Part shown: piece after piece, positions 36,001 through 47,626 of the stretch | Numbering within the stretch: position 1 is the first letter of the stretch | Layout: every line of letters starts with the position of its first letter | Assembly: GCA_037976565.1 (NCBI GenBank) | Contig: CP137667.1 | Span: 32,868,790-32,932,789 of the forward strand | Source of the DNA: Mesocentrotus franciscanus | Taxonomy: Eukaryota; Echinodermata; Echinoidea; Camarodonta; Strongylocentrotidae | DNA: 64,000 nt | Direction: 5' to 3' | The notes under the pieces: model-generated | Database searches by the model: none | Told to the model about the DNA's origin: nothing | The model's input: the letters and a program-made list of their open reading frames with translations, nothing else | Made by a program: the position numbers and the translations under genes

Positions 36001-36459
36001 CAGGTTGCTTCCAACGCTGCGAATATTGTTGAACACCAGGCCAAGTTCTTGTAGTGACGTGAGATTGTGAAACACGGGAATGACTGTGAGGGCGTTGCGG
36101 GATAGAGTAAGGTATTTCACCTGGCGGAGGATCATAAACAGCCGATCATCGATAAACTTAAAACCGTTTTCCATTAAATTGAGATAGATGATGCCTGTCC
36201 GATTCTGAAAAAGATCAGGTGATAATTTTGAATGTGGTACATCGAGATCGAGGCCGCTAAAGGCTACATCTTCAAACGTGTGTTTTAGCTGAGCCCCTAT
36301 ACGGAAGACCCCTTGGCAGGAAACGTGTTGTAATGTACCAACACATGTGCAGTCTCTGCAGATATCAATATGTTCAGGAACAGCGAAGTACAGCATGGCA
36401 ATCAGCAGGAACAAAGCAAGGCATGGTTTACCAGTGTGTCCCCGTCGTCTTGGTGTCAT
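33070..36459 (-). CDS. LRR-Ig surface protein, copy 3 (open)
   Basis: Intronless 1129-residue frame. Residues 1 to about 30 are a signal peptide (basic PRRRGHTGK, then LALFLLIAMLYFAV). The LRRNT has Cys34, 37, 39 and 48. LRRs fill about 65-895 with repeated LxxLxLxxNxI patterns. The LRRCT is at about 897-948 (NRLICDCHQRWLV ... FPCPLS). An Ig-like domain spans about 952-1050 with Cys968, Trp980 and Cys1031; the usual tyrosine before the second cysteine is absent. A hydrophobic segment, TIITLMLGITCFVHFVLT, ends the protein, as a membrane or GPI-type anchor. The stop comes about 10 residues earlier than in copy 4, through a Cys-to-stop change at 33070. There is no TIR or other signalling domain. 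LRR-Ig proteins usually recognise or adhere extracellularly; the ligand is unknown. Confidence 0.88.
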   Translation of the reverse strand: MTPRRRGHTGKPCLALFLLIAMLYFAVPEHIDICRDCTCVGTLQHVSCQGVFRIGAQLKHTFEDVAFSGLDLDVPHSKLSPDLFQNRTGIIYLNLMENGFKFIDDRLFMILRQVKYLTLSRNALTVIPVFHNLTSLQELGLVFNNIRSVGSNLKAHAPKLKKLMLDHNKITFIQGDQFPEELEILGLSFNRITSIDRGSLSGLLQLMKVDLTDNLISQISSGSFLLPGLKTVILNENRIREIFKDAFNPGLDKIHLNSNRLSELGNISGIHSLKGLYVPYQSEVIKLQEIPHLENLTELSVSVESSPDHADGIARILTKMPRLQLLSVHEGKMNYVTMKRHTHLRVVNFNFCSIKDIHNLTLLPMLSSLSANNNLMTSISRISGLSNLVNVDLNQNLIVTISASDLANLPSLEIINLSGNEIAFISGRFDAQNLLSINLSKNKIYSISTRAFSSLRIINDITISYNPIRNKNQIEFIRPLTYIQLSYAKLTRVDSDSFRGMQSLCFVDLTSNLISEIFGISYLPSLNTLILDDNPLNFISPNILQSLPHLFTLSLKNTHLLAFPIVHGVFPQIHTIILSGNYLKRIPREISHNFPNLRSLHLSNNSIDRFELDTLTMFNNLIYFSMDGNRISYYDTNTTKNISLQTLSIGSRHTEFMSNGMHDVLTNIFNFAVFGSSLFNVSGRILCWRHAHFVRVQGGMLQDVPDTCPPLSLNTLYLLELENVIISTSSFYTSLTQTTVMVDFINISILEEYDNRSKVYHTQLRHLRYQGSGLVELPQVFAPSMISLDVSGNLLEELKLTDLTKLYPRLHTLDLSNNRIRVLSSCGVSGVSHPLKVLTLKGNNLWLFSAWRCGNGFKILTNLGTLNLDDNSLSYLKRDIIPRSFSDQAPFRTSVSAGDNRLICDCHQRWLVKVEDSISFVSTKCSAPEGHAGKLLSDLLKDGFPCPLSVSEEQTCTISNNSEVLVQCPAASYPFPEISWVPAESDVDVNETLSVDHSMADLEIVAGSLWVKLDSRRLYVDEEAINISLTCRAISEGDTLDINVLVHIEFPNDDETGEYSNLSFQCYPSVKDSGSKLLQSISENTEDIDPTENLTGWALGDAKSSLQSPDGTIITLMLGITCFVHFVLT

Positions 36460-36870
36460 CGTACCTACGTCTTTTGGTGATAAAAAACCTGGGATTGTAA
36501 TGACAAAGACAATGCAATGACAGGCGCACTTGTATTATTGAAGGTTCGTTATTCCGATGGTTCGTAATTCCGAAGCTTTACAATGACGCACACTCACAAT
36601 TTCTATACAAGGGGCTTTATTTCTCAGTAAGTCAAAGGGGACGTACAACCAGATATTAAGTTGGTTTTAATAGAAGCATAAAATGAGAGAAATGGGTCAG
36701 TGAAAGTTTGAGCAGTAACCGATTAAAAATATGAAAGTTATGACTTTTTTAAAATCGACAACTCTGCGACGTATCTTTTGAGCTCCCTTCCCATTTGCCC
36801 TGTATTAAAAAAAAAAAATCAAAAATTCATATTTTCCCTAAAGAAAATTTGCATTCATATATACATTCAT

Positions 36871-37080
36871 CGAGTCCCGCTGCACTGACGTCTTTTAGCG
36901 AGACATTAATCCACATGCATTGCCACACTCCACCCAGGTGAGGTAATTGGGTACCCAGTAGAAAGAAATTCCTTGAATGCTTGAGTGCCTCTTTATGGTA
37001 GCTCGCCTAAAGCCAGGGTAATAATATTATTGCAAGGTTCAGCGAAAACAGTATAAATACTGATGGTGATGATTATTATA
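36871..37080 (+). mobile_element. tRNA-derived SINE, head truncated (unit C)
   Basis: Same truncated form as unit A: it begins 'cgagtcccgctgcactgacg' and lacks the A-box region. The body and GAT/ATT tail are conserved. Confidence 0.7.
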
Positions 37081-40000
37081 TTTTGTTTTTAATTATCAAT
37101 ATGATTGAATTAATTATTGCAAATATTGCAAAGATACGTCACAGTGTTGCCTATTTGTGTTTCAGTGATGACAACTACAAATATTAATAACTTTTCAATT
37201 TTTAATCAGATATTGCTAAAATTTCACTAATTTGTTTCTCTCATTTTCTGCTTTTTATTAAAGCAAGTTAATATCAGGATGGACTTCCCTTTTAAATGGT
37301 GTTCATTTCTCACTTTTGGTGCGTTGCTCTAAAGGACTACAGCCCGTCATACCCTATACGATCCTACAGCGATCCGATTTTCGAAGAAATGGCAATTATA
37401 TTTGATATGAAATCTAGCTATTTAAAACAAAAATCATCGTCCGCGTTTATTTCCTAAGTAATGATATGAATTCCAACAACCTGAATTTCTAGTGCATTTA
37501 AGCATTCTACTCCGAATGAGCTTCACATTGTAAACAATCGCATCACTGGTCTGACGTTCGACTACGATTCTGAGCCGATTCCTTTCCAAAATAAAGCTTG
37601 ATATCATTTGAAAATTAGATTTTATTGATTCTTTGACTCTTCTGATCCTTAGTCATTAAGTTTTTTACAATTTCGGATGTTCACATCAAATGCCATTGTA
37701 AATTCTTTCAAAATCGGATCATAGTCAGATCGTATAGTTTGTAGTGGGACTAATGGAAAATAACGTTTAATTAAAAATACAGACCAAGAACGTTGAATTG
37801 TGAGGCATTGAAGTGCAAGTGTCGTGAGCGCCCAGCAGAGGCGCTATACAAGCAGTCTTCACCAACATCAACATCTAAAAATTCACATGCCTTATACAGA
37901 AGGTTTATGATTTAGAAAAAGGATGAATCGTGATTCCGAAAAGAAAGTATGTCCTATTTCACTTTCCGAATTATAAACCTTCAAAATTATGGACCGTATT
38001 TCACTATCGGAACTACGAAACCTATTTCATTTGTCAAATGGAATAACTTGTAAATCTTCGTCGTAACGGACTTTTGGATTAACACCAAAATGACCAATGA
38101 AAATGTATATTTCATATTTTTATGACAAGTAAAATCAATTTACTAGAATGCCGATACAACAATAACTAAAATACCATCACTAAATTTTATGAAAAAATAC
38201 AGAATTACACAATGAAGATTTGTGTTCTTCTATCGGGCGCCATCCTGTCACGACTTCCAGCACTATGCAGTATTATGAATTCAGAATTAAAAAACAGTCT
38301 GCTCACTGATTAACGTGCATGTTTAGTGTGAACTAAAGTTTAGAATAACGAAAAGAGTAATTCATAATTTGAAAATTTGTATTTACACTAAACGAAGAGA
38401 TATATATTTTACTATCATGTATTTTTAGTGCAAAGCTTAAAACTTTCTGCTACAGAATTCTTTATGCATTCTCCATGTTAAGTAATTTTTAACGTGAAAT
38501 CAAGTTTAGAATGACGAAAAGAGTAATTTGCACTTCATAAGGTTATCTAGACTAATCAGAGGAACTAAATAATTGACTAACTAACAAATACATTCAAACT
38601 TCACCAACAATGAGGATTGTCTTCTAACAGCGCTATGGTTTAATTTCAATTCTCTTTGAAAATATGTTGAAGGAGAGGCAACAGAAATTAACTTACCAAA
38701 GAAAGAAATCCTAACTCGGAGAACTACAGTAGTAATAACTATTTACGATCAGGCAGACAAACACATCTCCGTTGTCCCATCCGAAATAGCGAATATAATA
38801 ATCCTATCGGAAGCTTTATCTCAGCTATAATGTGTTACTCTCGCGACGAGAGTTGGTTTGCAAGTGAACATAATTAAGCCCCCATACGTCCTCCTATGCG
38901 TTCCATAACTTGCGATTATGATAAACCTAGCCATAATGTACGTTACCTTTGTAAGCTCAATGTGCGGATTAGCAATTCAATCCAACGACCGGTGTAATAA
39001 CAATTATTATATCCTGCATCAAACATTATTGGTTTTTGATTGGTTAAAAGTGTGTCACATGATCAGAAATAAACAAACTATTTTGCAAAAAAGTACTATT
39101 TACCTCAAGTAGGCGGTAAATATTTCTATAAAAAATAATAAAGTAATGACAATTTTATGTCGATATTCGTTATTTCGTCCCATTATGCAAAATGGCTTGT
39201 GATAATCACTGCAGATGGCTTATCATAATCACAGGTTCTTTTGGGACATAAAGTCTGGGTTTTCTGTCGTGTTCACTTGCTAACCAAACCTGATGTGATG
39301 ATACTCTTTAAAGGCCACACAAGTAATCTTTGCTCTCATATCTCGGCTTACAATGATGTTTGTAGTCTTCCTGTGCCACTTTGTATTCATCATGGAATAG
39401 ATATACCTAAAGGATTCAAGATTATTTAAATGCTCCCGTATTGCAAGAATAATGTATACCGGTATTGAAAGGGTTTTCATGGAGCTTACGACGACCAGAA
39501 ACGGGCAATTTCGCAATTGTGTTGCAAAAAGCAATCCTTCCGTCTGCTTGTGCCTATATTGTTTGGTCCAAAATTACACGTGTGGCAATTAGCGATAGTT
39601 TTAACCGTTAACCGAAAATTACCCAGTCCTTTATTTGTTTTATATACCGCATCTCAAGTGTCAATTCTTAAAAAGATATATTTTAATAAAATTTGCCTGT
39701 TTAAATGTATTTATATAGGAAAGGAAATTTACCCGTCTTAGAGCTATCCACTGTTAACTTTTCTTCGCGTCCTTGCATTGTACGCGCAAGTAGAACTATG
39801 CCCGGTCAATATTTTTCGCTTTACTGCCCAGCAGTCAGTAGCGAATTTCATGCATGTAGTTTTGACCAATCAGAGGCTTAGAATCTTCATATGCGGTATC
39901 TTTATTATATTTTAATTAATATCTCATTTCATAGAATTATTTAATTAATATGATCAATGTCTATTCCGTAAAGAATGTTGTAAAACATGAAATTCTTGTT

Positions 40001-40285
40001 TGAAGCGACCCAACTGAGTACGATATAATCCATCAATCTATCAGTTCCACTTACTGTCCTACTCTATATTCATTTTTCATCCGATTATTATCTAAGATGT
40101 GAAATCTAAATGATTTTTTTCGACGAAAAGCCTTGCAATATTCCTTATTGGCGTCATGGATTACGTAGTTTTGCATTTTCGTAGCCATAAGCTCAAAGAT
40201 AAGTGAGAGGGGAGATTATCTGTAATCTTCTCGCATCATCCGAATATCCTTCTACCGCGCACCTAAATACACAAATATGCATCCC
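37081..40285. other. Duplicated non-coding flank, unit C
   Basis: AT-rich stretch with no recognisable gene, collinear with units A, B and D. It holds the empty sites for the LINE of unit A (about 39030), the foldback elements (about 37274 and 38308) and the palindromic MITE (about 39515). Confidence 0.6.
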
Positions 40286-40500
40286 CTCCCTCCGTGTGTG
40301 TGCGTGTGTGTGTGTGTCTTTCTCACTCTCTCTCTAATGATATATATATTTCTTTTCCACAACTCTCTGTCTCTTTCTCAGCCCCCCCCCCCTCTTGCAC
40401 CCTTTTCTTTCTTTCTCCCTTTCTCTTCCTCTTTCACTCCTTTCCTCACTCACTCTCCCTCTCTCTCTCTCCCCCTCTCTTTACTTGTTCTTTCTTTTAA
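40286..40500. repeat. GT then CT-rich microsatellite
   Basis: (GT)n at about 40295-40318 is followed by CT-rich sequence with a C-run near 40383. It sits at the same unit position as 28530 and 54109. Confidence 0.9.
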
Positions 40501-40664
40501 ATTTATGTATCTCTCTTTTACTCTTCATCTTGTTTGCGCATCCCGATTCTCTAGAAACTGTATATATTTTCCTGCAATTAAACTCCTATACATAATATAG
40601 TTGTTACAGGCGCAATATTGTGGTACAGTGTATTTGAATTTTTGATTTTTTTTTTTTTTTTTTT

Positions 40665-40985
40665 TTAATTTTTAATTTTGCTTTGAAAGAGTCGACAGAA
40701 AAATTTGTTTTGCAGAAGAAGAGGATCTGACCTTGAGCGTAATGAATTTCTTAATTGCTGGATGGGCCAAAACAAACTAGAAATATAGGATAGGATAATG
40801 TTATACATGGATTTATAAACAAATAGTGAAACTTTATACATTATTCTCTTGCGAACAGGGAACCAGTGTAGTTGTTTAAATAAAGGAGACACATGATCAT
40901 ATTTTCTTGCATTTGAGACAATACGGGCTGCACGATTCTGGATTCGTTGAAGTCTATTAATATCCGAAACATTAATATTAATCAA
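40665..40985 (-). pseudogene. LINE reverse-transcriptase C-terminal fragment
   Basis: The minus-strand frame contains INRLQRIQNRAARIV, then SPLFKQLHWFPVRKRIMYKV, the well-known post-catalytic motif of CR1/L2-type reverse transcriptases. A T-run before it on the plus strand (about 40648-40666) may be the element's poly(A). The catalytic core is absent, so this is a relic. Confidence 0.75.
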
Positions 40986-42301
40986 GAGGGAATTGGCATT
41001 ATCAAAACGACTTAAAACAAGAGAGCGAATAGCATGATGGCATGCCTCATCAGTTTTCTATGAAAAATCACGGTGATTGGCTTGTTTGGCGTACTTGCGG
41101 ATCCACAATGACTTGAGACGCATTTTTGAAATAATGTATAGTACGATGAACAGAATACCCACTCCCTAACGCTTGACGAGTTGGGCAACAAAAACTAATC
41201 TGCTTATTTATTTATTTTTGTAAAGGGTACCGTAATGTTACTACTCCGATTTTATACTTGCTGTAATGCATTTTCAAAAGGATTGTTTCTCTATTTGAAT
41301 AATTCGATGAGTATTGGGCGGTTAAAGTTGAGTACTGGTCATGTGATATCAATGTAATATAAAATATGTGGAAGCAATAGGCCATTTTCATAATGTAACC
41401 AAATTGATACTTGCCTCGATACTAATTGTTTCATTCACCTGTTACGAATAATTGCGAAATAATTACGAAAATGGCCTAAAGAAAGGTTTATTATGTAGTA
41501 CATAGAAATTTACGTAAAAGAATGTATGTATACTCTGAGATTTTGTAACGATCACAATTAGAGGAAATTGACCAAGTCTCTCTAAAATTCACACGTATAT
41601 TGTACACAAAAAACACACACACGAGGCATGAAAACTTGGTCCAAAGCTTGAAGCTATTTCTAGTCATATTTCGAATATGAGGGAAATTTAAGAGCTATAC
41701 TGTTCTGCGACTAAACTAAAAAGAATAAGAAAGGGCACAGATTAGCCATCTTCTCTTTTAGAAGGTTGATTCGGAAAAAATGATGACTTACTGTATACTG
41801 AGTAATGGATGAATTTGGTCGGAAACTGATACAAGTTCGCATTGAAGGTGTAACGAAATAATTCCCGCTCGCTTCGCTTCCTCGGACAAGAAAGACTGCA
41901 CGCCGTCTTTGTGGAACCAGAACTGGCGCGGGACGAATTTCGAAGGCCTATCAAGCGCCCCTTAATATTTAGAAAGTTTCAGTGTCAATTTCAGTTAATT
42001 GTATCAGATTTTACATATATCATGTATATTTCACATTTTGCAATGATTTCATCATATGGTATACAAATAACATGAATAAATAAGAATAAACATGCGCATG
42101 ATAAACGTGAATTCTATTATGATGGACGAAAATAGAGAGTCAGTACTTCGTATATACTTGTTTGCACTCAGTAAAAACACTGAACTAAAAAAAATAGTAC
42201 AATTTCGAGGGCCTATGGTGAAAACAGATGCCTTTTGAGTTATAGGCGCCAAAAGGTTATTTATTTTATAAACGGTCTTTTATAAAGAGACGAAACGAAC
42301 A

Positions 42302-43670
42302 GTAAGGTAAGGTAAGGAAAGGTAATTTTTATTCATCAACATATCGTATATAGAAGAAGAAAAGGGATCGGTGAGAATATCAAGATCAGATATTAGAGAG
42401 GTATCCGTTGCATCATTTGTAGGAATTGAAATTGATTGTCATCTTTCATGGAAAGAACATATTCATACTAAAGCAAATGCATACGGAAGAGAGTAGGCAT
42501 TCTGTTTAAACTGAAACATTTTGTTCCCAAGAATATACTTGTGTTATTATATAAGGCTTTTATACAGCCTCACCTCTCTTATGGAGTAGAAGTATGGGGG
42601 AGCACTTACAAAAGTAATCTAAATTGTATATATTTAAGTCAAATAATGGCAATGAGAGCAATTACATTCAGTCCACTTAGAACAGACTCCAAACGTCATT
42701 TTCAAAGTCTAGAAATATTCAATATCTCTAAACTTCATGAACTGCTTGTATCAACATTTATGTATGATCTTGTAAGAGGTGGATTACCACACTATTTAGT
42801 CGATTATTGTCAGATGATACAGAACAGATATACAACAAGGAGAAAAGAAAGTGGCTCACTCTATCAACCAAAATGTAAGACAACGCAAGGACAATTTTGT
42901 ATTTCGTTTGTAGGAACAAAGCTGTGGAATGATCTCCCAGATTAAATTAGATTAAAAACATCGAGGTTATCTTTTCGGAGACATCTTTCCACCTAACTTC
43001 TATGTAAATGATGCGGGCTCAATTCACACCCCACCCTCTTTCGTTTTTCAATTAATTTACTTGTCTTCCTTTTATATATGTATACAATTGTTTGTTAACG
43101 ATTATAGCTTTTACAGGATTTGCGCATGTACGCACATCTGTATGATTTTATTTTGATTAATGCATCCTTTTCATTTTATTAACAAAGTGATGATTATATT
43201 TGTTCAAAGATTTGTTATCTTTCATTATAATGCTTTAGCACTTCAACTTTCTTTTAGAAATGTAAACAAGTTACAGGGTACCGTATTATATTTTTGTATA
43301 AATGTATATGTAAATACCAAACAAACAAGTTTTTCATTCATATATATATATATATATATATATCTAATATATACTGAATAACCGGGGTAAGAGCACATTT
43401 TTTTTTTTTGTCCCGGAAATTGGAAAATTATACGGGTTTAAACCCCAACCGCCCCCCCCCTTCCCCCATCTGCGTACGCGCCTGTTTGCAAATCTATGTC
43501 TAAATATCGTTTTAAAACCATTACTGTTCAATCAACATTACTCTTCTGTTATGTATACATGTATCAGTGTTATTTTTTGCATTGTATATGATTGTTCATA
43601 TACTGTCATTATTGTGATGTGTTGTTGTTGATAACTTCAGAATTCAATTTCAAATTCAAATATTTGTATT
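42302..43670 (+). mobile_element. CR1/Jockey-like LINE 3' remnant, unit D copy
   Basis: The RT fragment reads through 42541-42945 as LLYKAFIQPHLSYGVEVWG to FCISFVGTKLWNDLPD, then a stop. The 3' UTR carries (AT)n at about 43340-43362 and a hAT-like insert at 43388. It closes with TTCAAATTCAAAT-type repeats near 43650. Confidence 0.75.
43388..43487. mobile_element. hAT-like MITE fragment
   Basis: Extra bases compared with the LINE 3' UTR in units A-C. The right end, in reverse complement, reads CAGGCGCGTACGCAG, a CAG-type hAT terminus, beside a C-run. A matching left terminus is not evident, so it may be truncated. Confidence 0.5.
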
Positions 43671-43775
43671 CGAATAGTAAATTGGTTCTGGGTTGAAAGC
43701 TGATAATTCGGTAAATGCAGGATATTGACAGTGTCGCTGTTTCCTACATTACTCGTTATATCACGTGACAATACT

Positions 43776-46700
43776 TCATCTGACTTTAAGAACGGTTATG
43801 ATCAGACATGTCAACACATAATGTACGAAACAAGTAATTCCAAGCATAAGTGTGATTATAGTGCCATCAGCTGACTGGAGGCAGCTCTTTGCATCGCCCA
43901 ATGACCAACCGGTCAGGTTTTCCGTCGGACCAATATCTACAGTATTTTCAGAGATCGACTGCAATAGCTTGCTGCCGCTATCTTTCTCACTCGGATTACA
44001 CTGAACCGACAGGTTGGAGTGTTCGCCTGTATCGTCACCGTTGGGGAACTCGATATGGACGAGGACATTGATGTCAAGCGTATCCCCTTCACTGATGGCG
44101 CGACAAGTTAGAGAAATATTGATCGCTTCTTCATCAACGTAAAGACGCCTGGAGTCCAATTTAACCCACAGTGATCCGGCTACTATTTCTAGATCTGCCA
44201 TCGAATGGTCCACTGACAGGGTCTCGTTGACATCAACAACAGATTCTGCAGAAACCCAGGAAATTTTGGGAAAGGGGTAAGATGCGGCGGGACACTGAAC
44301 TAAAACCTCCGAGTTGATCGATATTGCACAGGTTTGCTCTTCCGACACAGACAACGGACAAGGGAAACCATCTTTCAGTAAGTCCGACAGAAGTTTGCCA
44401 GCATGACCTTCTGGTGCAGAGCACTTGGTATTAACAAAGCTGATACTGTCCTCCATTTTCACTAACCAACGCTGGTGGCAGTCACATATTAGCCTGTTGT
44501 CTCCCGCACTAACGGATGTCATGAAAGGCGCTTGATCAGAGGAGGACCTAGGGATGATATCACGTTCCAAATATGATAGACTGTTGTCATCCAAGTTCAG
44601 TGTTACAAGATTTGTGAGAATCTTGAAACCATTTCCACACCTCCAGGCAGAGAAAAACCAAAGGTTGTTGCCTTTGAGGATTAGGACCTTCAGAGGATGC
44701 GATACGCCGCTGACACCGCAACTGGAGAGAACCCTGATGCGATTGTTTGAGAGATCAAGGGATTGTAATCTAGGATATAGCTTGGTTAAGTCCTTCAGTT
44801 TAAGTTCTTCCAAGAAATTGCCAGAGACATCCAAGCTGATCATCGACGGAGCAAAGACTTGAGGAAGTTCAACAATACCGGACTCTTGATAGCGAAGATG
44901 TCTCAACTGTGTGTGGTACACTTTGCTCCTATTATCGTGATATTCATCTAGAATCGATATGTTGATAAAGTATACATTTATCGTGGTCTGGGTAAGTGAA
45001 GTATAGAACGAAGATGTACTAATAACGACATTGTCAAGCTTCAATGAGTTTAGCGTGTTTAGTGATAAAGGTGGACACGTATCGGCCACATCCTGAAGCA
45101 TCCCCCCTTGGACTCGGACAAACTGAGCATGGTGTCCGCAAAGAATACTACCAGAAACATTCAGTAAAGACGACCCGTACACAGCAAAATTAAAAATGTT
45201 CGTCAAGACATCATGCATTCCATTAGACATGAACTCTGTATGCCTTGATCCGATTGAAAGAGTTTGTAAGGAAATATTCTTTGTTGTATTCGTATCATAG
45301 TATGATATACGGTTTCCATCCATTGAAAAATAGATAAGATTGTTAAACATGGTTAAGGTGTCGAGTTCAAACCTATCGATGCTGTTGTTCGACAGGTGAA
45401 GAGACCTTAGATTTGGGAAATTATGAGATATCTCACGTGGGATTCGTTTAAGATAGTTTCCACTCAGGATAATTGTATGCATTTGAGGGAACACTCCAAG
45501 CACTATTGGAAAAGCCAGCAAGTGTGTGTTTTTGAGAGACAGTGTGAAGAGATGAGGAAGGGTCTGCAATATGTTGGGCGAAATAAAATTTAGTGGATTG
45601 TCATCCAAAATCAGGGTTTTCAAACTGGGAAGATAAGAAATACCAAGTATTTCGGATATCAGGTTGCTAGTCAGGTCGACAAAGCACAAAGACTGCATTC
45701 CTCTGAATGAGTCGCTATCTAGTTTTGTTAGTTTCGCGTAGCGTAACTGGATATATGTCAGTGGTCGGATAAATTCGATTTGATTCTTGTTTCTTATTGG
45801 ATTGTAACTTATGGTGATATCATTTATTATACGCAGGCTGGAAAAAGCACGAGTTGAAATACTATAAATTTTATTCTTTGACAGGTTTATCGATAGAAGA
45901 TTTTGAGCATCAAACCGTCCTGATATAAATGCTATTTCATTACCCGACAAATTGATTGTTTCCAAATTGGGTAAATTTGCTAGATCGGAAGCTGATATTG
46001 TGACAATTAGATTCTGGTTCAAATCAACATATGCCAGGTTTCTTAGTCCAGAAATACGCGAAATAGATGTCATCAGGTTATTGGTTGCTGATAGGGAGGA
46101 CAACATAGGTATTAGGGTTAAATTGTGGATATCCTTTATAGAGCAAGACTTGAAGTTTACAACGCGAAGGTGAGTATGTCTTTGCATAGTTACATAATTC
46201 ATTTCCCCTCCAACAACTGACAGAAACTGCAGCCTAGGCATCTTGGCAAGTATTCTGGCAATCCCATCGGCATGATCGGGAGAACTTTTCACAGTAACTG
46301 TCAGTTCTGTGAGATTTTCGAGAAATGGAATTTCCTGCAGTTTGATGAACTCACTCTGAAACGAGACATACAAACCCTTTAATGAATGGATGCCGCTGAT
46401 GTTACCAAGTTCAGAAAGTCTGTTGCTGTTAAGATGTATTTTGTCCAGCCCTGGATTGAAGGCATCCTTGAAGATTTCACGGATCCTGTTCTCACTTAGG
46501 ATCACAGTTTTTAAACCAGGCAACAAGAAAGAACCGCTCGATATCTGCGAGATCAGGTTACCTGTAAGATCTACTTTCATTAACTGCACGAGACCCGAGA
46601 GTGAACCCCTGTCGATGGACGTAATCCTGTTAAAGCTCAGGCCGAGGATTTCTAGCTCCTCCGGAAACTGATCCCCTTGGATAAATGTGATCTTGTTGTG

Positions 46701-47198
46701 ATCCAGCGTAAGCACTTTTAGTTTTGGAGCATGGGCCTTCAGGTTGCTACCAATGCTGCGAATGTTGTTGAACGCCAGGCTAAGTTCTTGTAATGACGTG
46801 AGATTGTGAAAAACGGGAATGGCTGTGAGGGCGTTGCGGTATAGAGTAAGGTATTTCACCTGGCGGAGGATCGTAAACAGTCGATCATCGATAAACTTAA
46901 AACCGTTTTCCATTAAATCGAGATAGATGGTGCCTATCCGATTCTGGAATAGATCAGGTGATAATTTTGAATGTGGTACATCGAGATCGAGGCCACGGAA
47001 GGCTACATCTTCAAAAGTGTGTTTTAGCTGAGCCCCTACCCGGAAGACCCCTTGGCAGGAAATGAGTTGTAATGTACCAAAACATGAGCAGTCTCTGCAG
47101 ATATCAATGTGTTCAGGAGTAGTGAAGTACAGCATGACAATCAGCATGAACAAAGCAAGGCATGGTTTACCAGTATGTCCCCGTCGTCTGGGTGCCAT
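43776..47198 (-). CDS. LRR-Ig surface protein, copy 4 (open)
   Basis: Open, intronless frame of 1140 residues if it starts at the Met of MAPRRRGHTG (47198). The frame stays open to a Met at 47315, but the chosen start sits directly before the signal peptide and is shared by all copies. Order: signal peptide, LRRNT (CRDCSCFGTLQLISC), LRRs, LRRCT, Ig-like domain, hydrophobic C-terminus CFVHYVLTCLIITVLKVR. A Trp-to-stop change removes the WSIVT tail seen in copies 1 and 2. Many N-glycosylation sequons (NLS, NIS, NLT) fit an extracellular protein. No intracellular signalling domain is present, so any signal would need a partner. It is the most complete member of the array here. Confidence 0.88.
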   Translation of the reverse strand: MAPRRRGHTGKPCLALFMLIVMLYFTTPEHIDICRDCSCFGTLQLISCQGVFRVGAQLKHTFEDVAFRGLDLDVPHSKLSPDLFQNRIGTIYLDLMENGFKFIDDRLFTILRQVKYLTLYRNALTAIPVFHNLTSLQELSLAFNNIRSIGSNLKAHAPKLKVLTLDHNKITFIQGDQFPEELEILGLSFNRITSIDRGSLSGLVQLMKVDLTGNLISQISSGSFLLPGLKTVILSENRIREIFKDAFNPGLDKIHLNSNRLSELGNISGIHSLKGLYVSFQSEFIKLQEIPFLENLTELTVTVKSSPDHADGIARILAKMPRLQFLSVVGGEMNYVTMQRHTHLRVVNFKSCSIKDIHNLTLIPMLSSLSATNNLMTSISRISGLRNLAYVDLNQNLIVTISASDLANLPNLETINLSGNEIAFISGRFDAQNLLSINLSKNKIYSISTRAFSSLRIINDITISYNPIRNKNQIEFIRPLTYIQLRYAKLTKLDSDSFRGMQSLCFVDLTSNLISEILGISYLPSLKTLILDDNPLNFISPNILQTLPHLFTLSLKNTHLLAFPIVLGVFPQMHTIILSGNYLKRIPREISHNFPNLRSLHLSNNSIDRFELDTLTMFNNLIYFSMDGNRISYYDTNTTKNISLQTLSIGSRHTEFMSNGMHDVLTNIFNFAVYGSSLLNVSGSILCGHHAQFVRVQGGMLQDVADTCPPLSLNTLNSLKLDNVVISTSSFYTSLTQTTINVYFINISILDEYHDNRSKVYHTQLRHLRYQESGIVELPQVFAPSMISLDVSGNFLEELKLKDLTKLYPRLQSLDLSNNRIRVLSSCGVSGVSHPLKVLILKGNNLWFFSAWRCGNGFKILTNLVTLNLDDNSLSYLERDIIPRSSSDQAPFMTSVSAGDNRLICDCHQRWLVKMEDSISFVNTKCSAPEGHAGKLLSDLLKDGFPCPLSVSEEQTCAISINSEVLVQCPAASYPFPKISWVSAESVVDVNETLSVDHSMADLEIVAGSLWVKLDSRRLYVDEEAINISLTCRAISEGDTLDINVLVHIEFPNGDDTGEHSNLSVQCNPSEKDSGSKLLQSISENTVDIGPTENLTGWSLGDAKSCLQSADGTIITLMLGITCFVHYVLTCLIITVLKVR

Positions 47199-47626
47199 AG
47201 TACCGTCTTTGGTGATAAATAAAATTAAATCTGGAAATGTAATGACAAAGACAATGCAATGGCGGGCGCACTCGTATTTCGGAAAGTTCGTTTTCCCGAT
47301 GGTTCGTAATTCCAAAGGTCAACAATGTTGAACACAAAACTTTCTTTACTACGGGCTTTATTTCTTAGTAAGTCAAAGGGACGTCCAACCAGATATTAAG
47401 TTGGTTTTAATAGAAGAATAAAACGAGAGAAACAGGTCAGTGAAAGTTTAAGCAATAACCGATTGAAAATATGAAAGTTATGAATTATTTTTGAAGGTGT
47501 GATTAATCAAATACAAATTGGCAACTCTGTGACGTATCTTTTGAGCTCCCCTCCCATTTGCCCTTTACTAAAAAACTTCAAAACTTCATATTTTCTCTAA
47601 AGAAAATGTTCGTTCATACATTCATC

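Larger units (their letters stand above)
30381..41050. repeat. Tandem duplication unit C (LRR-Ig copy 3)
   Basis: Third and least interrupted repeat, about 10.7 kb. It provides the empty-site reference for most insertions in units A, B and D. Contents are a LINE remnant (31641), the LRR-Ig copy 3 gene, a truncated SINE (36871), the non-coding flank and a microsatellite (40290). Confidence 0.8.

Noticed and set aside
19893..47198. Toll-like receptors
   Set aside because: The LRR ectodomain resembles that of TLRs, but an Ig-like domain follows the LRRCT and no TIR domain exists after the hydrophobic segment in any copy.
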